60,000 nucleotides of DNA from Owenia fusiformis. Its lineage: Eukaryota > Annelida > Polychaeta > Sabellida > Oweniidae. Position 1 is the first letter of the stretch, and every line of letters starts with the position of its first letter. This document shows, piece by piece, positions 1-14,443 of this stretch. Both the position numbers and the translations under genes were made by a program. The stretch is from positions 26,252,425 through 26,312,424 of the forward strand of contig CAIIXF020000010.1 of the NCBI GenBank assembly GCA_903813345.2, in the 5' to 3' direction. The notes beneath the pieces are model-generated. The model did no database searches. It had not been told where the DNA came from and saw only the letters and a list, made by a program, of their open reading frames with translations.

Positions 1-354
1 GTAAGTACACGTAACCTTTCAGGCTTCAGGGAACATTATTTGTGAAAGATGCAAAATTTTTCTCTTCAATAGAACACAGTCAAACAGAACACCCTTCAAT
101 GTGAACACTTTTTCTTGGTTCCATGTTTTTCATCGTCCATTGGCTACCATCTATGTAAGAAAAACCATAAAATGTGAACACCTGCTAATCTGTGTGTTTA
201 GCCAGTCCATCTATAAGATATCTATATTCCCCCCAGGGTATACCCCATACCCAGAACCTCCCATAACATAACCCTCATATATCTTATGCATTGCAATATT
301 CAGATTTTCCCCAAATGATCATGTTTATTCAGTTTCGTAGTGTGGTATCCATCA
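1..354 (+). other. GALT intron, left part
   Basis: The window opens on a perfect splice-donor match (GTAAGT at 1-6). The next GALT exon at 1194 needs one base left over from an upstream exon, so position 1 could be the first base of that intron; the upstream exon is outside the window and this cannot be proved. Around 215-290 is a short piece resembling the arm of the foldback elements at 5185 and 48450 (CCCATACCCAGAACCTCCCA followed by a run ending in ATAACCC). No coding sequence is seen. Confidence 0.5.
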
Positions 355-3312
<2,958 letters not shown>

Positions 3313-3404
3313 TCAAGGCTTTACCCTAGGGGCAATGTCATTTTACATCATTTTAGTGTGAAATTGTGCGAGAACAAAAATGTAGTCATTTATTGATATT
3401 AACT

Positions 3405-4079
3405 ATGTGAACTCATTGAAACAGTTTAATGAGGCTATCACAAAGGAACTCCATGAGGACAGTACTAAAGGAATTCCTATATTGAGAGCCAGTGTCCATG
3501 CAACTATGCAATAATATTTAATATGTCAGTGTTTTGAACAATTGTATCATACATCTCATTTATAGCTATTTTTAAAACAGCGGAATTATAAGTCGTTTTC
3601 AGTGATATACTTTGAGGCACATTATTAATTATGTGAACTCATTGAAACAGTTTAATGAGGCTATCACAAAGGAACTCCATGAGGACAGTACTAAAGGAAT
3701 TCCTATATTGACAGCCAGTGTCTACGCAACTATGCAATAATATTTAATATGTCAGTGTTTTGAACAATTGTATCATACATCTCATTTATAGCTTTTTTTA
3801 AAACAGCGGAATTATAAGTCGTTTTCAGTGATATACTTTGAGGCACATTATTAATTATGTGAACTCATTGAAACAGTTTAATGAGGCTATTATAAAGGAA
3901 CTCCATGAGGACAGTACTAAAGGAATTCCTATATTGACAGCCAGTGTCTACGCAACTATGCAATAATATTTAATATGTCAGTGTTTTGAACAATTGTATC
4001 ATACATCTCATTTATAGCTATTTTTAAAACAGCTGAGTTATAAGTCGTTTTCAGTGATATACTTTGAGGCACATTTCTT
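3405..4079 (+). repeat. 226-bp triplicated block downstream of GALT
   Basis: Three near-identical copies start at 3405, 3631 and 3857, each beginning ATGTGAACTCATTGAAACAG. In every copy the bases after AAACAG open a short frame, FNEAITKELHEDSTKGIPIL and eight or nine more residues ending ATMQ then TAA. AAACAG could be a weak splice acceptor, so this may be a triplicated exon or 3' UTR piece. Copies 2 and 3 are closest to each other. The peptide was not recognised. Confidence 0.8.
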
Positions 4080-4433
4080 TACATAGTACATATTCATCTC
4101 TCTGGGCCTTTTGTATAATGTGTTCATCCAGATTGGATGATTTACTGATTTTTGGTGTAGTGTTTACAAGAATTTTGGACTCCTGATTGAATTGAAAATC
4201 AGTCAAGCAAAGACATAGTAGACATATTAAGATATGCAATCAGAACTGTCACTGCATATTGTCAAGACACCTTATATTTAAAGCAGATATGAAATGGTAT
4301 TTTTAACCTAAAGGAATCAATTTTTTGATAGATTTATTTGGACATGTTTTCTCATCAGCAGTGTGAAAACCATTTCACTCTTAACGATTGTTATAGCTGC
4401 TTAATAAGCAATATTCGAATTGGTTGTGACGTT

Positions 4434-4630
4434 ATTGGCCCCCACGTGATCTCTCACTGGTCCCCACTTGGCCTGTTTTGGTCCATTAGATCATGACGTC
4501 ATAATGCCAAAATGTTTTGTTATTTGTTTACACAACAATCCTATGGTTGCCGTGACGTTGTGATTACTATGGAACCAATAAACCAAAGCTATATTTTGTA
4601 TATGACGTTACTAATCACGTGGGGGCCAAT
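4434..4630. mobile_element. Short MITE-like element with perfect 17-bp inverted ends
   Basis: ATTGGCCCCCACGTGAT at 4434-4450 is the exact reverse complement of ATCACGTGGGGGCCAAT at 4614-4630. Between them are about 160 bp with a TGACGTCA site near 4493 and no coding frame. The size and perfect ends suggest a non-autonomous DNA transposon. No clear target-site duplication was found, so the superfamily is open and a non-mobile palindrome is possible. Confidence 0.55.
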
Positions 4631-5025
4631 TTGATTTATCAGTTAGTTTTATTTCGTTATCTATGACCGTTAGCAGTTATCTAACATTTATTTTATAATG
4701 GCTATCGCAAGAACTCTACGGTAGGCTTACAATGGAGAAAACCGTATTTTTGTAGCTGCAAGTTTAGAAAAGCTATTTCAGTTGTCCTTTAAATATATTT
4801 ATTTATATAATTGTATGGAGAATATTACAACTTGGGAATATTATTTTATTTATTCAGGGGTAGCATGAAATAGGTGGATGTCACTTTAGCATTAAACAAA
4901 ATCATCTTATATATGTCCGAATATCCTATTTTAACCTATGCCAAGTGGAGTTTTAGGGAGATAAGTTGGTAAGATATATCCCGTATCCTGATTTTGAGGT
5001 TTCCATATCCAGAACCTCCATATCT

Positions 5026-5077
5026 CCCGCTTCGGTGCATATCTTCCCGCTTCCGGTGCATATCTTCCCGCTTCCGG
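5026..5077 (+). repeat. Short tandem repeat of about 21 bp
   Basis: About two and a half copies of a unit containing CGGTGCATATCTTCCCGCTTC, in the gap between GALT and CDC34, just left of a foldback element. Confidence 0.7.
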
Positions 5078-5184
5078 TAATGCAATAAAATGACTTTGCA
5101 TATGAATGATTTGTTTATTTCTACACCTTGTACTATTGCAATGGCCATATGCCCCTGAAAACTCTACTTGGTATAGGATAAAGT

Positions 5185-5330
5185 AGTTATGTACGGTCGG
5201 TTTGGATATTGGGTTCATCCCTCGTGAGATATGCACATCTACCTTCGGTCCCTACGGTTCCTCAGGTAGACATGCATATCTCCCTCTGGATAAACCCCAC
5301 ATCCAAAACCTCCCAGTACATAACCCTTAT
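5185..5330. mobile_element. Foldback MITE-like palindrome
   Basis: The arm GTTATGTACGGTCGGTTTGG (from 5187) pairs imperfectly with the arm CCAAAACCTCCCAGTACATAAC ending near 5324, and the pairing continues inward (AGATATGCACATCTACCT with AGGTAGACATGCATATCT) to a loop CGGTCCCTACGGTTCCTC. Arm and loop style match the elements at 48450 and 55161. No coding capacity. Confidence 0.6.
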
Positions 5331-5334
5331 ATAT

Positions 5335-8236
5335 TTTGTTAGTAAAATTTTAAGTAGGCCTTAATGCTAAGACTTTTGTAGAAGTATACAATAAGAAAGA
5401 TCTGTATTCATACATATTTATTTAGAAGCATGAATAAAGATGGGATTGAAGGTGTGAAATGTTTGTAAATGTTGTATTGAACAGAAGAGTATTTGAAGTT
5501 GATTTCCCATGGTAGAGGGACCAAAGTCGGCACAAATGAAAGTGAATACATGTCCGCACATGTACAAGTAATTTTTTCTGAAAAGAAAACTTCTGGTGAG
5601 ATGGAGTACCTTGCTAAACATCTCTCAAGCAAAATAGATAGATACTGTATAAACAACAAAACATTGACTTATAATTTGTACATTTATTTATACAGACTAG
5701 AAAATATAGTTATGTGGGTTGGTCAGCTCTACAATAAGCCCTTACAAAAAATGACAGGATGGTCATGTGTTCACTTATACCTTTCATTTAAGGGATTACC
5801 AAAAATAAGTAGTCATGTCTTTAACTAGTAGTAGTAGTAGTGTGTAAAAATAGTGCACAAAGACATGACAGAACATGAAAGAAGTGAAGAGCGACTACCT
5901 ATGACTATCCTGCTATTTTTTGTCTAGTCTGAAACTACATCATCCAGTTTTCATGCATGGTCCTCTATGCATGTTGAAATATCTGAGTCTTTTATTAATC
6001 TCTTATAAATTATATAAATATTTTTTATTTAATCATAGATGGATGAATGATAAATCTTGAGAAAATCAAAAATTCTTACAGTAACAAGTTATATGAAGAC
6101 ATTGAAAAGGCAAAATTGTAACAATAAATGAGGCTTCTGCCAAGGATTCCACATAATATGATTCATGTGATAAGAAAATCATAGATTACTAGCAAAGCAT
6201 ACTAAGCTTTGTAATAAAACACTTACTTGTGATCAATTAAATATAAGAAGAACATCATATTACAAGTTAATTAGAAGATTTTCAAGATATGCTATACTGT
6301 ATTTGAACAGGTTTGGTTTATAATTGAAACTGCAACATATGCCTCTAACTCTACGATGCTTATGTGACAATCTACTGGCCATACAAAGCTATACTCTTAT
6401 TCAAATTGTGTTTAACAAAATCACACCAGCAGCAGAAATTAGTTTGATATTTCTGCGACGATTGCTATCAAATCTTTTATGTTTAATGAGAGTTATAATA
6501 TCACACATATATCTATGAGATCTTATAAATGGTAACCAAGAAATTCAATAAAATCTGTCCCTATAACATTGTATTAATATTTTTAGCATAAGATTAAGAG
6601 GTGCCTTTGATAAGATATAATAAGTGATATCAAATACTGTATCATCTATAAGCAACTACCTAATACACATAAATTTAATTATTAACAATTTAAGAAAATC
6701 ATAATTATTATTGTTCCTAAATAAGTTACACCTTGCTATGCTAGTCTACCAAAATCTACACAAACATAACACAATATAACATACATCAACCACCCACCTA
6801 TATTAACATTCATAGAAAAACATACAAATAATTCTATTCAATGGTGCGAATATTAGGAAAAATGCCTAGAATCAACAGCATGCAGTGCTTGTTTAGAGCC
6901 ATCTATTTTGTACAGATAAAATGATTTCAGAATAAGATAGTGATCAAGAATGTAGATTCAAATAAATCAAAAGATTCCAGAACCCAGAGTTTCTCAAGGA
7001 TATTGTAAATTACGAACTGTATTTATGATAGCGCCATATTTACTAAGTCATGAGACAGCTGAATTAATACAGGAATCATAATTTACCACATTTTTAAGAA
7101 TAAGGCTCCAGAATCTAATACACATTACCCAAAGACTAATTGGAAGATTTTAAGAATTAATGTGATCATAAAATTTTCGTTGAATAGCTTTTGTGAATTG
7201 TTTCATGTTGTGAAAATAATAATCTACCATAATAATATAATATTTATTTTGTGATGAGGTATGTAAGCATACAGGTCTCAATATACGTACTCTACAAGTA
7301 ATTATTGCTCTTTGTAATCTGGCCGTGCTTATTCCCCTCCTACTTATATGCTGTTTTAAATAGAGGTGTCAAGTATGTGATAGAGTGACATTACCGTATA
7401 ACATAGATGCTGTATTCCAAAGCATGGAGACGGGCAATAAATGAACATCACATTGGCCAATGAAAACAGACTTTTCTACAATTATTACCTCTATTCACGT
7501 TTTTAAGATTCATGTCTCATGGGAGGTAATCAAATGACTCATAATAGCGAAAAACACCCCAGAAAATCAATTTTGGGAAATCGTAAAAAGAAACAATCAT
7601 GTCCAGATTTTGGGTTTAGTCTTAATACCAAGAATTCATGAGTTGGAGTGTGTGTGTGTTGACCCTGTTTCTTCTAAAAAACACTACCTCTCTAGAAATA
7701 TACTGAGTAGTAGGGCTATTGCAAAGTGGGAGGAAATATGTACATGGGTATGGACCAAGCCCTTTAAATTCATGTCTACAAAAATTGGTCATGTGGTTGA
7801 GTTGACTATTTAAGGTCAATACAATCTGAATTATCAACAATGATATAAATATACATAGCACAATCTATCGGTTCACATATACAAACTAGTTCCCTGTTGC
7901 AAAATATTGTACATATGAAGAGTGAGTGAGTAATACATAGAACACAACTGTTTACAATATACCAGCCATCCTACTTCAAAGTCCATCTGGCAAACATTTT
8001 GAAATATTTCCAGCCTTTTTTGAAATTTCATAAAACATCTCATTTCTCCTCTTATACCTTATCCACCAAACAGCCAGTCTTTGCAAATACAATTTCAATT
8101 TTTTTTCTTATTTCTGCTATCCATATTGCATTGTGCGTCTCATCCTGCACATTCTAAATTACTGCATTTTCCTCCAAAACTCTCATCTCTCCATTTGTCA
8201 ACTGCTGTGGTAATAAATAAAAACGTATAGTGTGTA
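5335..8236. other. AT-rich gap between converging GALT and CDC34
   Basis: About 2.9 kb with no convincing coding exon on either strand. It must include the 3' UTR of CDC34 (on the - strand, below 8237) and possibly the end of the GALT transcript. A TAG trinucleotide run lies at 5826-5840 and a GAGT run near 7922. Short open frames here show no recognisable motif. Confidence 0.6.
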
Positions 8237-8453
8237 TCATGACTCCCCATTACCCGAGTCATCGTCATCATCTTCATAATAACAGTCATCATCATCTTCA
8301 TCGTCCATGTAATCATCAGCATAAAAATCTGCAAAGTCCATGGAGCTCTCAGACTGGCGAGGTACAGAGCTTGATATACAGTATTCCTCTAAAGTGATAG
8401 GCACTTTAACATTGTCTTTTTCAGCTTCTATTTTGGTGGCAGATACCTGCTTG
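8237..8453 (-). CDS. CDC34: CDC34 exon 4 (C-terminal acidic tail, stop)
   Basis: Read on the - strand from acceptor TTACAG (ending at 8454). One base completes an Arg codon, then 72 codons including TGA at 8237-8239. It encodes the [18 protein letters not shown] stretch, LEEYC, and a tail with two Asp/Glu runs ending DSGNGES. In yeast and human CDC34 the acidic tail helps bind the cullin-RING ligase. Confidence 0.95.
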
Positions 8454-11400
8454 CTGTAATGGAAAATAATCTTTCTTATATGGTGTTTTAAAGGTAGATA
8501 CAGAACACCTTGTATTATTCATACTTCTATTATTCAGATAATTGCCAAATTCAAAGAATTGCTCTAGACATCTTTGTGTTCCTTATGGATTAGATTATTC
8601 ATTGAGATGTCGGGTTTTATACTTAATGACCAGTTTCCTTTTGGGCCATTTTAGGTTTATATATTCATTGTGCTTGGTCTTTATATCTTGGTACGCATTA
8701 TGAAACAAGACACGGAGTGAACAGAATCGCACCCTTGAAAAGAATACAGTTTTCGGGATGGAAAATCTAAAATGACCACCAACATTTACCCAGACTGCCC
8801 AAAAACTAATCAGTTTTAAATGCTCATATGAAGAAATATCACTACAATTTTCAGATGAAACCATGTTACAATATGGCTGGAAACCTGTAGATAAGCCTCG
8901 ACAGACAAGATTTTTGCATGGAAAATTCAAAATGGCTGCTTTAGAAATCTAAAATTCATATTTTCAAAGAAGGTAATATTTTCAAAGTTGGTCAATACTT
9001 CTTAAATCCACAGTGAATTAAGATTATTCTTATTCTACTCACATCTATATTATGTGTCATTTCATTCTACTTACCGAATAATATTTTCATATTCTTTATC
9101 TTTGCCCTTAGACTCTTTATTTCTGCGATACATGACTGATGCATCAACGTTTGCTGGTGAAAATGTGTTAGGTTCATTCAGGAGAGAGATAACACTGAGC
9201 AAGACGGTGCGGACATTCTGTGTAGGGTTCCATCGTTCTGAAGGAAGTTCTCCACTCTGAGGGTCATCAATTGGAGGGTGTAGGATTGAAATACAAACAT
9301 CTCCATTCTGAAACACAGGAGAAATGCAAGTAAAATGTGTTATCAGATTGTTTAGATCTCTTTTTATGAAGACTGAGTTGAAATGAACTAATACCATTAT
9401 TTAACAGTACAATAAAAGTTTGGGACTCTAAAGTCATAGCAAAGGAGATTTAATATGTGAGCCAGTGAAAGTAATCAAAATGGAGTCGTCATAAAGGCCT
9501 TATCATTTAAGCAATTTTCTCCAAATATCTAGCTAAGTATTTTTTGTAAAGGAGCTAATGAGTTCTATTTTAGTAACTCAAAAGAGCATCATTTTCTATA
9601 TTGAATCAGACTTCTGATTCATTAATGACCAAGAATCATTTTCTCAATGATTGAGACTGAACAAGTTAAATTTCCTGATCTTACGTATGAATCTGAGTCT
9701 ATCTAGGCAATATTTTTCAAATTATCTATCGCTTGTCATTTGTTACGACACCAAACACCAACCACCATCCATGAAAAAGTTGGAGACTAACAATATGTTA
9801 CTACTTCTGGTGGTGATATATCCTGGCAATTGATTATAAAAACTAATATTTATGGAAAACTGTATGAAAGTTTGGAGTTCTGGGCATTACAACCTCTGAT
9901 CCTCTCAGACAACAATTCCAAGTTCTAGAATTATGGATTATATTGCATAGTTTACAGACTATAGCCCCAAGTTCACAACCATTTTGTGAATGGAACAGTT
10001 GAAGAGTCTGAATAAAAGAAAGTCTCGGTTTGGAGAACAGTCTGCTGCACTAATTTTTTTATGAGAAATATAGAAATAACTAGTGTTGTCGCGATGTGCC
10101 ATAATCGTACATCGGCAATTTTCAGTAGTAAACATCGATGCACATCGCGATGTACATCGAGAAAAAGTTCGAGAAAAGTGCACTGAAATACCGAACGCTA
10201 ATGCACTAAAATATCGAACAGAACAAATTAATAAGAGTACGTTGGTACATCCGGGAACATAGTAACGGTGAAATGAAAGTAAAGTAATTTTTTTAGATTA
10301 ATGGTTCATTTCGACTAGCTAAAACAGTTTTAAAGCGAAAGAATATCAGAAAACATTTGAAAATGAAATAAGACATGAAAAAAGGTAAGCAATTTGCGTC
10401 AAAATAAGATAAGAAAGGGCGATTTTTAGCAAATTAAATCTTTTTTAAAACATCGATGTTTTGTTTCAGACATCGATGCATCGCCAGAACCAGCTTTGGC
10501 GATGTATATCGCGATGTATCGATTAATCGCGACAACACTAGAAATAACACCCAAATTAAATTATGAATATTCAAAAGAGGATATTTAAATCTACGATATG
10601 CTAAAATATCAAAATTGTCTGAAGCTGGTGTAACATGCAGTAGACCGATTCAAAAAAAGACAAGTATCGGTTTGGAAAACGAAGTTCATCAGTCTACTGC
10701 GGTTATAATTTTTTATAAAAAATATAGAAATAACACCCAAATTAAATTATGAATATTCAATAGAAAACATTTAAATCTACAATATGAAATTCCACATGTT
10801 TCACATAGTACTTACCTCATAAACATTTGGATGCCACATTTTGGTATCAAATCTAAGGCTGGGTGGGGAGTAAGGGTAGTCATGGGGGAACTTCATCACT
10901 GCCTGAAAAATACAATTACTTCTACATGTCATTGTACAGCATGGCTGAATATTGGCTGGGGTTCATGATCTTTTAAATACACAGCTATGTGTTCTCACTT
11001 ATATATAAAAGCAGTTTTGTTCAAAATTATTCTTGACCACTGAAGAAATATGGCACTAGACTCAAGAATACTCCAATATCTGAATATGGCAATGGGAAAT
11101 ATGACACTGCATGTGGTTCTGTAGTTCCTAATATGAACATTGTTCTAAATTTATTGATTATTCCACCAGATAAATATTCAATTTATTGATCACAGTCTGC
11201 GTTTGATATAAGACAGTATTATATATAGACAGCAGATTGCAATTCTAAGTAATACACGAAGATTGAAAATAAGCCACACTCAAGGACTATTAGCAAAGTA
11301 AGACAGTGAGAACACAATCATGATTCATAAAAATTAATTGATCTCTTATAATCACACGGTCCTAACTCACCGGGGCGTATCGAAACCGAAACGCCCAGCA

Positions 11401-14086
11401 AAACCGTTAATTTGAATTTCAAATCTACCCTGTCTTTGGAAAATCAAGGATTGTGAGTCTCACACTACACCGTTTTCCTAAAACTTGTTCCATTAAAACC
11501 TTCACAGAAATACCTTTCTGTCGAGACATTGCTTTTGTTTACAAAGTCCCTCGTTTTAGCGGCGTTTTGGTCCCCAGATGTGAGAAGTTGCAAATCCTCA
11601 GAGATTTTAACCATAATTCTTAATATCTCGCCAATTCTTCTATCACTCTCCCCAATATTCTGCGCAAGGACTCCCATTACAACCCTCCATTGCTGCATCA
11701 ACATATTTATTACATGAAATGCAGCAATTTTGAAAAATCCTACGCAACTGTTCGAAATTGACCAAAACGCCCCATTGTCTACCAAAACGCCCCGCAGTCC
11801 AGTCAGCTTCTAGTTAAGGTGTATAGATCCAACGGGGCGTTTTGGAAGAGAATGGGGCGTTTTGATCAATTTCGAACAGATGTGTAGGACTTTTGGAAAT
11901 TGCTGCGTTTAATGTGATAAATATGTTGATGCAGAGATGGAGGGTTGTAATGGGAGTCCTTGTGCAAAATATAGGGGAGAATAATAAAAGAACTGGCGAT
12001 ATATCGAGGCTTTTGGTTGAAATCTCTGAAGATCTGCATCTTCTCACATCTGGGGACCAAAACGCCGCTAAAACGAGTGACTCTGTACTCAAAAACAATG
12101 TCTCGAGTGAAAGGTATATCTGTGAAGGTTTTAATAGAATAAGTTTGAAGAAAAACGGTGTACTGTGAGACTCACAATCATTGATTTTCCAAAGAAAGGG
12201 TAGGTTTGAAATTCAAATTAACGGTTTTGCGGGGCATTTTGGTTTTGATACGCCCCGGTGAGTTAGTACCACGTGATAATCATAATTATGGAATAATGTT
12301 TCATGTATGATTATACAACATCTTGTCATCGTGGCTCATCTTTTGAACATACTCATTTTTAACATCAAGGCAGACTAAGAGAGATGAATGCTAAGTCACC
12401 CATAAATTCTAAATATACTCATATATATTATATTAACAAATTCAAACTGTGTTTAAGTTGAAATACACAATTCACATATATGCCACCACTGAGTTAATAT
12501 TCCTGGGGCCTGACAATCATTTAACAGGCTGTCTACCCATCAATACATGCCAATTGCATTTCAATCATACCACATATAAGCACCAAATTACACATTATTT
12601 ATGAAAATTAGCACACACTGATGACAAATTAGAAACAGCTGTTTTATTTTATGAAACAATGATTAGAAATTATAATTAGGGTATGTGACAATCTGCCAGG
12701 CTTTTAAACTGAGTATAGACAAATATAATGTATGATTTACACTTATTTGATTGCTTATTTTTTATACTGTTTGTTTCATCCATTCAACATGATGAATTTT
12801 AATTAAGTCTATAAAAGTTTGCATCCATTATATTCTTCTTATTTGATACAGGTCGAACCCTTTTGTGCCAAACATTGCCCAATGTTAAAATATGGCATTT
12901 CATATTTGTATAAACACTTGTGCTCAAAATATAGAAAATTATATGTTATTCTATCGAAATTGTTTGTACTCCTCCTTATACTTCTAGTTTTGGAAAGTAT
13001 GGAATAATATTGGGGAAATTTCAAAAGAAACTTCAAGTTTATATCTAAAGGCATGAGGATGTTGAGGAGATCAACAAATCTTGTAGAAATTTTTGGCCTG
13101 TCAGGAAAAGTTTTTTGACGACTTGAGCATGAAAGGAAATGATACGATACTCAACGCATATCTAGTTACCAGTATGTACTAAAACCTTGGGACTAAAACC
13201 CCATAGGTTACATTGTAAAATTCAGTCCAGAATTCAGTACAAAAGGAAAGTCTTGGGTTTAAAATAAAACACATCTTAATTTCTATAACAATTTCATGGA
13301 ATAGAGTTTTCAACTTTTAATAAGTTGAGACATAAGTTGTCTGAATCAGATTCCTAATCTGAACTTAGTCTAGTAATCCTACAACATGTGAATCTCCATT
13401 ATCAGAAACATACTTTAATAACCCATACAAACCATCCCTGACTTTACCTACATCAACCTTCAACAAATAACTTTGTTTATCTTGTATGTTCCTGTTATCT
13501 GACCTCAAGCCATAAGTCCAATGTACATTAACTTCAAGTACATAAATATGGAGGATAAAATGGTGCATTATAATAGATGCTTGTGTGGATAAATCATAAT
13601 TGTTCTTGTATTTGTATCAATGTATGATACTTTCCGTCTTAAATTTTCAATGTTATTCATTGATTCAATATTATTCATTGATTATTCATCACATCCCTAT
13701 AATAATTGATAATGTGTAAGAAATAAGGATGTTCCTTTGTGATGTTTTGATCAGCTGACCATACACCATGGTGGTGTAAAACCAAAACAAAGAGGATGGA
13801 TTTTTCAACAAAGAAAATTCTCAAGAAATCTTTTCCTGGTGATCAGAAATGAAATATTTTGATATCAACCTTTAGAATGATGTATACTCTAAATATAAAA
13901 CACACTTACCTTGAAATAACCCCCTTCATAGAGTGTCTTTGGAGGGCCAAATATAGCTACTTTCCAGTCAAAAAGGTTGTCGTCATTTACAAGACTGACC
14001 CTGAATCCTTCGACGGGTTCCTCTTGAATACTCTTCAGTTCTAATTGAAGTGCCCGAACAGCACTACTCGTAGGACTTTGCGCCAT
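8237..14086 (-). CDS. CDC34: CDC34/UBE2R-type ubiquitin-conjugating enzyme E2 (complete)
   Basis: This E2 works with SCF (cullin-RING) ubiquitin ligases to build Lys48-linked ubiquitin chains in nucleus and cytosol. Four exons, complement(join(8237..8453, 9075..9307, 10816..10902, 13910..14086)), give 714 nt and 237 residues. The UBC fold is complete: [16 protein letters not shown] at the N-terminus, [14 protein letters not shown], the active-site segment [12 protein letters not shown] with Cys93 (same number as human CDC34), the CDC34-specific acidic insertion around [13 protein letters not shown], and a long acidic C-terminal tail of Asp/Glu runs, as in yeast and human CDC34. All junctions have GT-AG sites and agreeing phases. 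The start ATG at 14086 faces the PTPN9 start 324 bp away. Introns hold a hAT MITE and a 0.95-kb palindrome. Confidence 0.97.
9075..9307 (-). CDS. CDC34: CDC34 exon 3 (active-site exon)
   Basis: Acceptor CAG ends at 9308 and donor CG/GTAAGT follows 9075; 77 codons plus two bases. It encodes the catalytic [10 protein letters not shown], the acidic loop, [20 protein letters not shown], and a helix ending EYENIIR. It is near-identical to vertebrate CDC34. Confidence 0.97.
10009..10795. repeat. Dispersed repeat, two partial copies in CDC34 intron 2
   Basis: The segment around 10011-10080 plus 10541-10660 (AAGTCTCGGTTTGGAGAACA, ATATAGAAATAACACCC, ATTCAAAAGAGGA, AACATGCAGTAGAC) is repeated at about 10661-10790 and again at 58450-58640. 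The first copy is split by the hAT element at 10081-10540. The other two copies keep the unbroken site. Family not recognised; no protein seen. Confidence 0.7.
10081..10540. mobile_element. hAT-type MITE with 8-bp target duplication
   Basis: Ends are perfect 15-bp inverted repeats, TAGTGTTGTCGCGAT and ATCGCGACAACACTA, fitting the hAT terminal consensus YARNG. GAAATAAC is duplicated on both sides (10073-10080 and 10541-10548), the 8-bp target duplication typical of hAT. Inside are subterminal palindromic ATCGATG/CATCGCGATG motifs and no transposase frame, so it is non-autonomous. A related uninterrupted copy of the target lies at 10727. Confidence 0.9.
10816..10902 (-). CDS. CDC34: CDC34 exon 2
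   Basis: Twenty-nine codons in phase 0 between acceptor TTTTTCAG and donor GAG/GTAAGT on the - strand. Encodes [18 protein letters not shown] and [11 protein letters not shown], the conserved E2 core strand and HPN-containing segment just before the active-site exon. Confidence 0.97.
11343..12293. mobile_element. Long palindrome, two arms of about 450 bp
   Basis: The left arm (about 11343-11794) and right arm (about 11833-12293) are imperfect reverse complements around a spacer of about 38 bp. Outer ends read TAACTCACCGGGGCGTAT and ATACGCCCCGGTGAGTTA; the pairing continues some 15-20 bp further out. Both arms contain many CCAAAACGCC/GGGGCGTTTTGG motifs. Each arm holds an outward-reading frame of about 90-106 codons; the two peptides differ at about a quarter of positions, which argues against protein function. 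It may be a foldback transposon or an inverted duplication, in intron 1 of CDC34. No direct target duplication is visible. Confidence 0.75.
12294..13909. other. CDC34 intron 1, remainder
   Basis: AT-rich intron sequence between the palindrome and exon 1. No exon, clear tandem repeat or terminal inverted repeat was seen. Confidence 0.5.
13910..14086 (-). CDS. CDC34: CDC34 exon 1 (start codon)
   Basis: ATG at 14086-14084, 59 codons, then donor AAG/GTAAGT after 13910 (phase 0). Encodes [20 protein letters not shown], then the [12 protein letters not shown] and WKVAIFGPP motifs and GGYFK, aligning with human CDC34 from its own N-terminus. The start is supported by this alignment and by the promoter-like sequence just beyond it. 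Confidence 0.96.
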
Positions 14087-14410
14087 TAGATGCTTCTGTT
14101 TCAGTCTCCAAACGGGTATGAATCAGGAGATACTACAGATTAAAGACGGAATTTCCTATCGAGAATTTTTTTCTGAAAATCAATATGGCGTTTATGACGT
14201 CACTGCACCCGGAAGTAATTTAGCCAATTGCGACTTCTAATTAGATATGTTAGAATCGTATTCTAAGCTTTGATCAATATTTTGTTGATAGCAATGCTCA
14301 CCACATAAAATTTCAATCATTTGTCTATGATTTCAGCCACTTACAAATTTTTAAAAACGAAAATTTAATTGTTTTGCGACATCTTGTAGTGATTGTCTTA
14401 CTCACTTACG
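14087..14410. promoter_or_regulatory. Shared bidirectional promoter of CDC34 and PTPN9
   Basis: The two start codons face away from each other across 324 bp. In 40 bases on the CDC34 side lie a YY1-like AATATGGCG (14182-14190), a palindromic CRE TGACGTCA (14195-14202) and an ETS/GABP-like CCGGAAGT (14209-14216), with CCAAT nearby at 14223. This set is typical of TATA-less bidirectional housekeeping promoters. No TATA box is evident. Transcription start sites cannot be placed from sequence alone. Confidence 0.75.
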
Positions 14411-14443
14411 ATGGCTGCTAATTTGACAAGAGAAGAAGAACAG
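14411..14443 (+). CDS. PTPN9: PTPN9 exon 1 (start codon)
   Basis: ATG in a good context (ACGATGG), 11 codons MAANLTREEEQ, donor CAG/GTTCGT in phase 0. LTREEEQ matches LTPEEEQ in human PTPN9, which is why this ATG was chosen. It lies 324 bp from the divergent CDC34 start. Confidence 0.88.

Noticed and set aside
7230-7500. Possible degenerate protein on the - strand
   Set aside because: Read by eye it gives long but stop-interrupted stretches without a motif I could name; not enough to call a pseudogene.
11465-12168. Two outward open frames of about 90-106 codons in the arms of the palindrome
   Set aside because: They are the same sequence read from both arms and differ at about a quarter of residues without conservative pattern; no known domain. 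Better explained by the inverted duplication.
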